In this document: positions 8,014-12,516 of the stretch, piece by piece | How the letters are laid out: every line of letters starts with the position of its first letter | How positions within the stretch are numbered: the stretch's first letter is position 1 | From: Brevibacillus sp. | GTDB taxonomy: Bacteria; Bacillota; Bacilli; Brevibacillales; Brevibacillaceae | Assembly (NCBI GenBank): GCA_029240815.1 | Contig: JARDZO010000167.1 | Coordinates: 1-12,516 of the forward strand | Length of the DNA stretch: 12,516 nucleotides | Reading direction: 5' to 3' | Notes under the pieces: generated by a model | Seen by the model: only the letters and a program-made list of their open reading frames with translations | Database searches by the model: none | What the model was told of the DNA's origin: nothing | Position numbers and translations under genes: made by a program

Positions 8014-8463
8014 TCACCGCTTCTTCTCTGCTATCATTCTTTCCATTCGGAACATAAGCCAAGGCCATGAGCGTTTCAGTAAATGCAACGAGATCCAAAA
8101 CAAGAGCAAGGCATCTACCGTATGAAACGCCGGGAGAAATCCGGAGAAAGTGCGGATCGTCATATGCTGCAAAGAGGTGAGTACAAATAACACTAGTGTC
8201 AACCATCGCAGTCCTCCCCGGATACGCCCGAAAAATGACAACAGAAACATAAGTAGGACGGCAAACTCAAAATAATTCGCAAATACACGATGCAGATTCA
8301 ACTCGCTAGAGTTCACAAAAAGACCAAGTCCTGCAAAAAACACTTGGAGAAGCACACATACAAAGTAACCCAATGCCAAAAAACCGTATAAGAACCTGAC
8401 CACTCGAATGCGGGGCGTTGGTTGAGCCTCGTCACCCGTTTTCTTTCCCATTTCATTTTCCAT
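8014..8463 (-). CDS. DUF6220-like four-helix membrane protein
   Basis: This 149-residue protein has a short charged N-terminus (about residues 1-21), four hydrophobic helices (near 22-48, 62-79, 86-103 and 108-129) and a basic C-terminal tail. The stretches RFLYGFLALGYFVCVLLQVFFAGL, then ANYFEFAVLLM, LTSLQHMTIR and LPAFHTVDALLLFW are typical of DUF6220 proteins, whose function is unknown. One histidine is near each helix (H58, H100, H114, H127). AAGGGAG lies about 10 nt before the ATG at 8463. It is the first gene of a pair with the DUF2306 gene. Three 11-bp-spaced repeats over its predicted promoter suggest control by a response regulator. Confidence 0.85.
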   Translation of the reverse strand: MENEMGKKTGDEAQPTPRIRVVRFLYGFLALGYFVCVLLQVFFAGLGLFVNSSELNLHRVFANYFEFAVLLMFLLSFFGRIRGGLRWLTLVLFVLTSLQHMTIRTFSGFLPAFHTVDALLLFWISLHLLKRSWPWLMFRMERMIAEKKR

Positions 8464-8524
8464 AATTTATTAGCTCCCTTCATTCAAGCATGATTTGCTT
8501 CCCTTACTGATGGTAATCAAGATG

Positions 8525-8561
8525 TCTAACAGGACTCTAAAGGAAATCTAAAAAAAGTATA
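8525..8561 (-). promoter_or_regulatory. Predicted DUF6220 promoter -10 with three 11-bp direct repeats
   Basis: On the minus strand TATACT (8556-8561) is a good -10 hexamer; the -35 is weak. Downstream of it come TTTAGA (8547-8552), TTTAGA (8536-8541) and GTTAGA (8525-8530), each separated by exactly 5 bp. Hexamers at an 11-bp period are the normal layout of OmpR/PhoB-type response regulator sites. Lying over and after the predicted start, they would fit repression. Confidence 0.4.
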
Positions 8562-8599
8562 AATTTGTCGTGTTCTTCATGAAAGCCGATCATTACCAC

Positions 8600-8628
8600 A
8601 AAAAAACACGCCTGAATTGGCGTGTCTT
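8600..8628 (-). terminator. Intrinsic terminator after the tRNA-like remnant
   Basis: A 7-bp stem ACACGCC/GGCGTGT with a 6-nt loop is followed on the minus strand by seven T (complement of A8600-A8606). It closes the TetR-DUF4180-SUMF1 unit and lies 22 bp after the CCA end of the tRNA-like sequence. Confidence 0.88.
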
Positions 8629-8650
8629 GCTATTTGTGCAGGGGGAAGTA

Positions 8651-8712
8651 TGGTGGAGCATAGCGGGATCGAACCGCTGACCTTTACACTGCTAGTGTTG
8701 CGCTCTCCCTCG
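8651..8712 (-). pseudogene. Truncated tRNA-Ala-like gene (3' part)
   Basis: Reading the minus strand from 8712 to 8651, the sequence shows the 3' side of a tRNA-Ala: GGGAGAGCG from the end of the D arm, a variable loop AGGTC, a perfect T arm (AGCGG, TTCGATC, CCGCT), the acceptor strand ATGCTCC, a discriminator A and an encoded CCA. The anticodon arm is damaged. With the usual 7-nt loop (CTAGCAG) only three of five stem pairs form; instead ACACT-AGC-AGTGT makes a tight hairpin. The normal 5' half (acceptor plus AGCTCAGCTGG D arm) is absent. A GGGGCGA at 8729-8735 could be a decayed 5' acceptor strand but is about nine bases too far away. It is probably not a working tRNA. It starts just after the SUMF1-fold gene and is followed by a terminator. 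Confidence 0.75.
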
Positions 8713-8736
8713 CCACTCTTGCCGTTTTTCGCCCCC

Positions 8737-9417
8737 TTACAGGGACTTAGCAAGACGAAAGCCGAGATCATCAATTCGAAACGTAGGATGACTGCGACGA
8801 CGGCATGTCGCTCCACAGCCCCTGGCCTCTTCCGCCCAGCTTCCACCGCGGAAAACTCTGTAGGAGCCGTATACTTTCACATCGTATAGATCCCAGCACC
8901 ACTCCCACACATTTCCTACCATATCGTAGAGCCCCCACGCATTCGGCAGCTTTTTACCTACCTCCTGTGCCATGCCCTCAGCGTTTTCATGATACCAGGC
9001 TATTTCATCAAGCTCACCGTATCGATACCCAGTCGTTTCCGCTTTGCACGCATACTGCCATTCCGCTTCTGTAGGAAGACGATAGCCATCCGCTCCCCAG
9101 TTACAGACTACAGTCTCACCATCATCACTTACTGAGTAACATTCCTGTAGTCCTGCATGTTGAGAGAGCACATTACAAAACGAGATCGCATCATTCCATG
9201 AGACATTCACAACCGGAGCCTGCGGTTGGTCATTAGGCCCAACTGTCATTTGCAAGATCGAGAAGTAGAACTCCTTGGTAACAGGAACCGATGCAAGCAA
9301 AAATGAATTCACCTGAGTCGTCCAAGCAGCTTTTATCCGATCGTCCCGTAATTCAATCTCCCCTGCAGGAATTTTCACCATTGGATACCCAGCTTGACTA
9401 CTCCGTGCTTTTGACAC
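8737..9417 (-). CDS. SUMF1/FGE-sulfatase fold protein, probably not a true formylglycine-generating enzyme
   Basis: The 226-residue product has the motifs of the formylglycine-generating-enzyme fold: VVNVSWNDAISFCN (69-82), YRLPTEAEWQYAC (112-124), NAWGLYDMVGNVWEWC (159-174), RVFRGGSW (187-194) and LGFRLA (218-223). In genuine FGEs two cysteines five residues apart follow the RGGS motif. Here the place of the first is occupied by glutamate (RGGSWAE) and only C201 and C205 occur, so the copper-binding pair looks missing. Other members of the fold act in EgtB-like chemistry, as lectins or as binding modules, and the role here is unknown. The protein is short and lacks a signal peptide, so cytoplasmic. 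GTG at 9417 is the start, with GGGAGGA 6 nt upstream. It lies 23 bp after the DUF4180 gene, indicating one operon. Confidence 0.9.
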   Translation of the reverse strand: MSKARSSQAGYPMVKIPAGEIELRDDRIKAAWTTQVNSFLLASVPVTKEFYFSILQMTVGPNDQPQAPVVNVSWNDAISFCNVLSQHAGLQECYSVSDDGETVVCNWGADGYRLPTEAEWQYACKAETTGYRYGELDEIAWYHENAEGMAQEVGKKLPNAWGLYDMVGNVWEWCWDLYDVKVYGSYRVFRGGSWAEEARGCGATCRRRSHPTFRIDDLGFRLAKSL

Positions 9418-9440
9418 CTATCTTCCTCCCGTTCCCTCTT

Positions 9441-9809
9441 CTACTTCAACGTGCTTAATTTTTCAATCGCCTGCTGTTCGGTCGGCAAGAAAAAGATAGC
9501 GTTTCCGTTGTTAGATTCATAGATGAAGTCTTTTAAGCTTTGACTTGAATACACCGAAAAATCTCCAATGATGGCGAGCTTCACGCGATAATTGATGAAC
9601 TTCTGAAGGATTTCCCCTGCCAGGCGTGTTTTCAAATCGAAAAAGCTTTCGCTTAGTATGGATTTGTTTATAATGAAGCGATCGCAGCCTGCTTCGTAAT
9701 GCACAGTTGCCATAAGATCCAATGCGGACTGAACATCCTCGATAAGGATCTCGTTGCTCTTCACAACGGCAATCGTTCCACCAACTGATTCTACCTTCGT
9801 TATTTTCAT
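9441..9809 (-). CDS. DUF4180 protein
   Basis: This 122-residue soluble protein alternates strands and helices and carries the pattern I associate with DUF4180: LAGEILQKFINYRVKLAIIGDF (near 63-84), then SQSLKDFIYESN and a FFLPTEQQAIEKL tail. The layout resembles a STAS/SpoIIAA-like fold, which is inference; the family has no settled function. ATG at 9809 is chosen because an excellent AGGAGG lies 7 nt upstream. A longer reading to 9878 would add 23 residues without support. The gene follows tetR by 87 bp and precedes the SUMF1-fold gene by 23 bp, all on one strand, so it is likely controlled by that regulator. Confidence 0.88.
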   Translation of the reverse strand: MKITKVESVGGTIAVVKSNEILIEDVQSALDLMATVHYEAGCDRFIINKSILSESFFDLKTRLAGEILQKFINYRVKLAIIGDFSVYSSQSLKDFIYESNNGNAIFFLPTEQQAIEKLSTLK

Positions 9810-9896
9810 ATTCACCCTCCTAAAAGTTTGTGAGACAAAAAGGGTTCGTTTTCCAAGCAATTCTGGATTCGGATGCATCCGCTCAGCTTTTGCTCA

Positions 9897-10550
9897 TCAT
9901 CCCTTGGTAAACCGACTGACATAATCCTCACAAATGTATCGGTTATCTTCACCCTTTATGGGCGAAATGTTCGCTACTCGAAAGAAGCTGAGACCTACAA
10001 CCATCGCTAGCAGCCCGTATGCAGCGCTTTGCGAATCCTCTACAGACATATGTCCCGACCTGTTACCGTAATCAAAAATCTTTGCTATGCCCTGAAGATC
10101 GGCCGTATAGCTCTTGGATACAACTTCTTGCAAATTGTGATCTAATACAGCTTTTGAGAAAAACTGCAGAAACAGCCTTGCTTGATCTTCATGCGGGATA
10201 AACATCTTCTCGATACCATCCAGCTGAGAAACATTGATCCTCTTCTCCGTGTCAACACGGTACGGCGGCAGTATATGTTTCAACGTGACGTCAATCATTT
10301 CCCCAGCTGACATGGTTTGGTCCATTTCTGATTCTATTTTGAGACCATAATAGGCCATAAACGACTTGAAGGCCTCGATCGTCAAATTATCCTTGTTCTT
10401 AAAATAATAAGTGACGACTCCCTTTGAGCAGTCCGCATACTCAGCAACCTTATCCAGCGTCATGCCATCAATCCCGTAATTGCTAATGCAGGTTAATGTG
10501 GCGTTAATGACATCAGCGCGACGCTTTGGTTCCATACCTACTTTGGGCAT
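9897..10550 (-). CDS. TetR/AcrR-family transcriptional regulator
   Basis: The 217-residue product is a normal-size TetR regulator. The helix-turn-helix lies at about residues 12-60 (NYGIDGMTLDKVAEYADCSKGVVTYYFKNKDNL), and the rest is a helical ligand-binding and dimer domain resembling the BetI-type C-terminal family. The ATG at 10550 has AAGGTG about 6 nt upstream; a second ATG five codons in is possible. It heads the probable operon with DUF4180 and the SUMF1-fold gene. It has a clear promoter whose predicted start lies in a 22-bp palindrome, the usual sign of self-repression. The ligand is unknown. It is divergent from the ECF transporter gene, which it may also control. Confidence 0.93.
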   Translation of the reverse strand: MPKVGMEPKRRADVINATLTCISNYGIDGMTLDKVAEYADCSKGVVTYYFKNKDNLTIEAFKSFMAYYGLKIESEMDQTMSAGEMIDVTLKHILPPYRVDTEKRINVSQLDGIEKMFIPHEDQARLFLQFFSKAVLDHNLQEVVSKSYTADLQGIAKIFDYGNRSGHMSVEDSQSAAYGLLAMVVGLSFFRVANISPIKGEDNRYICEDYVSRFTKG

Positions 10551-10575
10551 GATTTCACCTTATCCAAAATTTTAT

Positions 10576-10597
10576 TTATACCGAACGGTCGGAATAA
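10576..10597. promoter_or_regulatory. Probable TetR operator
   Basis: A 22-bp imperfect palindrome built on CCGAACGGTCGG (10581-10592) with TTAT and ATAA at its ends; 16 of 22 positions obey the symmetry, excluding three mismatched pairs. CCGA/TCGG half sites are common in TetR-family operators. It covers the predicted transcription start of tetR, 26 bp before its ATG. Confidence 0.65.
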
Positions 10598-10601
10598 AAA
10601 G

Positions 10602-10631
10602 AGTGTACACAACGGACGAGCATGTTGTCAA
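10602..10631 (-). promoter_or_regulatory. Predicted sigma-A promoter of tetR
   Basis: On the minus strand a perfect TTGACA (10626-10631) is 18 bp from TACACT (10602-10607). The start would be near 10595, at the edge of the operator palindrome. Confidence 0.65.
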
Positions 10632-10741
10632 ATGAGGGGTCACTAGAATTATGTACCTGCGCCCATATATAAGATAAAGCATATTTATAAAGTAGCTGAT
10701 TACGAGTATGATAATAGGTAAAAAAAGAAAGAGGCTGTCAT

Positions 10742-11272
10742 ATGGATTCAACTTTCTCACCGAAAAACAGAACGAAAACAAAAACCTTGGTCATCAATGC
10801 ACTTTTCATCGCTTTTACCCTCGCAGCCACCATGTTCGTCAACTTAAGGCTTCCAATCATGGGGAACGGAGGCCTCATCCATCTGGGTAACGTGCCTCTT
10901 TTTATAGCAGCCTTTGTTTTCGGCAAAAGAACAGGAGCAATTGCAGGCGCTTTCGGGATGGGCCTCTTCGATCTTATCTCTGGTTGGACAGCATGGGCAC
11001 CGTTTACATTCATCATCGTAGGCAGTATGGGTTATGTAGCCGGCCTCCTATCCGAAAAGGTACCTGGCAAGAGAGTACTTGTATACGCGCTGGCAGTTGT
11101 CGCTGCACTGATTATCAAAATCGTGGGCTACTATTTTGTCGAAGTTATCCTTTACGGTAACTGGATACAGCCATTCGGCTCCATCCCCGGAAACGTTCTT
11201 CAAGTCGTAGTAGCCGGTATCATCGTAGTGCCACTTGCAGGACGCTTAAAGAAAATTGTTGGGCAAATATAG
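10742..11272 (+). CDS. ECF transporter S component (substrate-binding membrane subunit)
   Basis: This 176-residue membrane protein has five to six hydrophobic helices and the pattern GLIHLGNVPLFIAAFVFG followed by GAFGMGLFDLISGWTAWAPFT and GSMGYVAGLLSEK, typical of energy-coupling-factor S components of the PF07155-like group. S components capture vitamins or other micronutrients at the membrane and associate with a shared EcfT-EcfA module, which is not in the window, so this is a group II solitary S subunit. The substrate is not readable; relatives have been linked to several vitamins. I see no riboswitch before it that would name one. AGAGG lies 7 to 8 nt before the ATG at 10742. The gene is divergent from tetR and ends at a strong terminator. 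Confidence 0.88.
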   Translation: MDSTFSPKNRTKTKTLVINALFIAFTLAATMFVNLRLPIMGNGGLIHLGNVPLFIAAFVFGKRTGAIAGAFGMGLFDLISGWTAWAPFTFIIVGSMGYVAGLLSEKVPGKRVLVYALAVVAALIIKIVGYYFVEVILYGNWIQPFGSIPGNVLQVVVAGIIVVPLAGRLKKIVGQI

Positions 11273-11300
11273 TAGCGAAACATTTTCACGTTTAAAACAT

Positions 11301-11346
11301 AAAAATCGCTCAGGGGATCATCCATTCACCTGAGCGATTTTTTTCT
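11301..11346. terminator. Bidirectional terminator between the ECF gene and the oxidoreductase
   Basis: AAATCGCTCAGG and CCTGAGCGATTT form a 12-bp stem followed by seven T on the plus strand; the minus strand also carries ATTTTTATG after the hairpin. It matches the terminator at 7261-7300 at about 32 of 40 positions. Confidence 0.9.
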
Positions 11347-11435
11347 ACTTGAGAAATATGGCTTTCCTTTAGAGTGAAACTTCGCCTCAATAAAAAATGG
11401 AGGCTAGTAACTCCAACCTTGCATGCTGTCTTTTG

Positions 11436-12416
11436 TTAGAGTTTCGTATCGTGTCCCACAGATATGACTACATTACCCTTTTTGTGCCCCTTTTCCACAT
11501 AGCGATGAGCCTCGGAAATCTGTTCCAACGGATAGCGTCTATCAATGACCGATTTTATCTTTCCTGCCTCAATAAGTTCTTTGAGGAAAATTAAATCTTC
11601 CCATTTTTCGATTCTTGCCGTCCCACCTATCACTTTCTTGCTGCTTGTCATAGAAGTCCATAGCCCTCGAACGATCGGTGAAAGCTCCATGTGGACGGCT
11701 CTCAGATAGAATCCTTTTTGCATTAGTGATTTTACACAACCTGAGAACGAACTCTTGCCTACCGTGTCAAAAATAATGTCATAGGTCTCACCGCTTTGGG
11801 TAAAATCCTCTTTCGTGTAATCAATGAGCTTATCCGCTCCCAGAGATCTCACCAATTCCACATTCATGGTACTGCATACCCCGGTAACTTCTGCCCCAAA
11901 GTACTTGGCAAGCTGTACCGCAAAAGTACCTACACTTCCAGAAGCGCCATAGATCAGAACCTTTTGTCCGCTCCGGATATTTCCTTTTCTAAGAAAATGC
12001 AAGGCTGTCAATCCGCCAATAGGAACGGCGGCTGCATCTTCATAGGTCATATTAGCCGGTTTTATTGCCACTCCCCCGTCTTCAGGCAGACATCTGTACT
12101 CGGCATAAGCGCCATAACCAATACCGCAAGATGCAAAAACTTGGTTGCCTTTCTCAAATCGTTTTACATCTTTGCCAACTGCTTCAACTACCCCGGCTAG
12201 CTCAAACCCTAATATCGTTACTTTTTTCGGTCGTATGAGACCATTGAAAAGTCTTGCAGCGAATGGGTCAGCCTTTCGTATGCGCCAATCCCCTGCCGTA
12301 ACGCTTGTCGCATATATTCTTACCAGTATTTCATTGTCCTTGGGAGTTGGTTTTTCTACCTCTTTGAGCTGAAGAACATCCGGTGGTCCGTATTTTGTGT
12401 ACACGATTGCTTTCAT
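11436..12416 (-). CDS. MDR-family zinc-independent NAD(P)H oxidoreductase (quinone oxidoreductase-like)
   Basis: The 326-residue product has the medium-chain dehydrogenase/reductase layout: an N-terminal GroES-like domain (about 1-125; [17 protein letters not shown] start, [13 protein letters not shown] at 69-81), then a Rossmann NAD(P) domain with the glycine motif GASGSVG at 157-163 and a C-terminal return to the first domain. The catalytic-zinc cysteine of alcohol dehydrogenases (near residue 38) is a serine/threonine here, and the structural-zinc cysteine cluster is absent, so it belongs with the quinone or enone reductases. The exact substrate is unknown. ATG at 12416 is fixed by GTAGGAGGAAG just upstream; 22 further residues upstream in frame lack support. 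It stands alone and faces the ECF gene. Confidence 0.93.
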   Translation of the reverse strand: MKAIVYTKYGPPDVLQLKEVEKPTPKDNEILVRIYATSVTAGDWRIRKADPFAARLFNGLIRPKKVTILGFELAGVVEAVGKDVKRFEKGNQVFASCGIGYGAYAEYRCLPEDGGVAIKPANMTYEDAAAVPIGGLTALHFLRKGNIRSGQKVLIYGASGSVGTFAVQLAKYFGAEVTGVCSTMNVELVRSLGADKLIDYTKEDFTQSGETYDIIFDTVGKSSFSGCVKSLMQKGFYLRAVHMELSPIVRGLWTSMTSSKKVIGGTARIEKWEDLIFLKELIEAGKIKSVIDRRYPLEQISEAHRYVEKGHKKGNVVISVGHDTKL

Positions 12417-12478
12417 GAGCTTCCTCCTACACTTTGACTTGCGGTGATTCATACGGGAATCCGGTTCGAAAGTTTCCA

Positions 12479-12501
12479 ACAATCTGATATATCGCGATTG
12501 T
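12479..12501. promoter_or_regulatory. Inverted repeat upstream of the oxidoreductase gene
   Basis: ACAATC and GATTGT are separated by 11 bp, about 63 bp before the start codon. It could be an operator of a small stress regulator. No clear -35/-10 pair is visible beside it. Confidence 0.25.
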
Positions 12502-12516
12502 CACAACATTTATCCA

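Noticed and set aside
8617..8889. Plus-strand open frame containing a VEHSGIEPLT-like stretch
   Set aside because: That peptide is the familiar translation of the reverse strand of a tRNA T arm; the frame then runs antisense to the SUMF1-fold gene and has no ribosome binding site.
10598..10741. Possible riboswitch before the ECF S component
   Set aside because: No conserved TPP, preQ1, cobalamin or FMN core could be found in the 144 bases; only a weak promoter-like stretch is visible.
1..12516. CRISPR array, insertion sequence, integrase or phage genes
   Set aside because: No regularly spaced repeats, terminal inverted repeats or mobile-element proteins are seen; the tRNA remnant is the only hint of past integration.

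Overview
The window looks like a chromosomal segment of a low-to-mid GC Gram-positive spore-former (Bacillales, most like Brevibacillus or a relative in Paenibacillaceae). The reasons are strong AGGAGG-type ribosome binding sites, GTG and TTG starts, sigma-A-like promoters, many intrinsic terminators, and a gene set typical of that group (DegV, DUF4180, DUF6220, ECF S component). The genus is inferred from style, not from a marker gene. It is gene-dense with no transposase, integrase, phage gene or CRISPR array. I find twelve protein-coding genes and one truncated tRNA-like sequence.

Left part (1-2030): a DMT/EamA exporter on the minus strand is divergent from a LysR-type regulator on the plus strand. 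The shared intergenic region holds two overlapping dyads at the exporter's predicted promoter, so the regulator very likely controls the exporter.

Centre left (2162-7302): an unusual 1039-residue protein joins an N-terminal GNAT acetyltransferase to about 870 residues of beta-rich sequence. Its stop codon overlaps by 14 bp the start of an amidohydrolase-2 family metal-dependent hydrolase, which implies translational coupling. A terminator closes this unit. A DegV/FakB fatty-acid-binding protein follows under its own upstream region.

Centre right (7261-8561, minus strand): two small multi-span membrane proteins, DUF6220 then DUF2306, form a pair. Three 11-bp-spaced direct repeats lie over the predicted promoter of the pair. 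It converges on degV through a bidirectional terminator.

Right part (8600-10631, minus strand): TetR regulator, DUF4180 protein and a SUMF1/FGE-fold protein form a probable operon that ends in the 3' part of a tRNA-Ala-like sequence and a terminator. The TetR gene has a recognisable promoter with a 22-bp palindrome at the predicted transcription start. Divergent from it is an ECF transporter S component (10742-11272). An MDR-family NAD(P)H oxidoreductase (11436-12416, minus) closes the window. The ECF gene and the oxidoreductase converge on a terminator nearly identical to the one after degV.

The best candidates for something undescribed are the GNAT/beta-domain fusion with its coupled amidohydrolase, and the tRNA-Ala remnant that abuts the SUMF1-fold gene.
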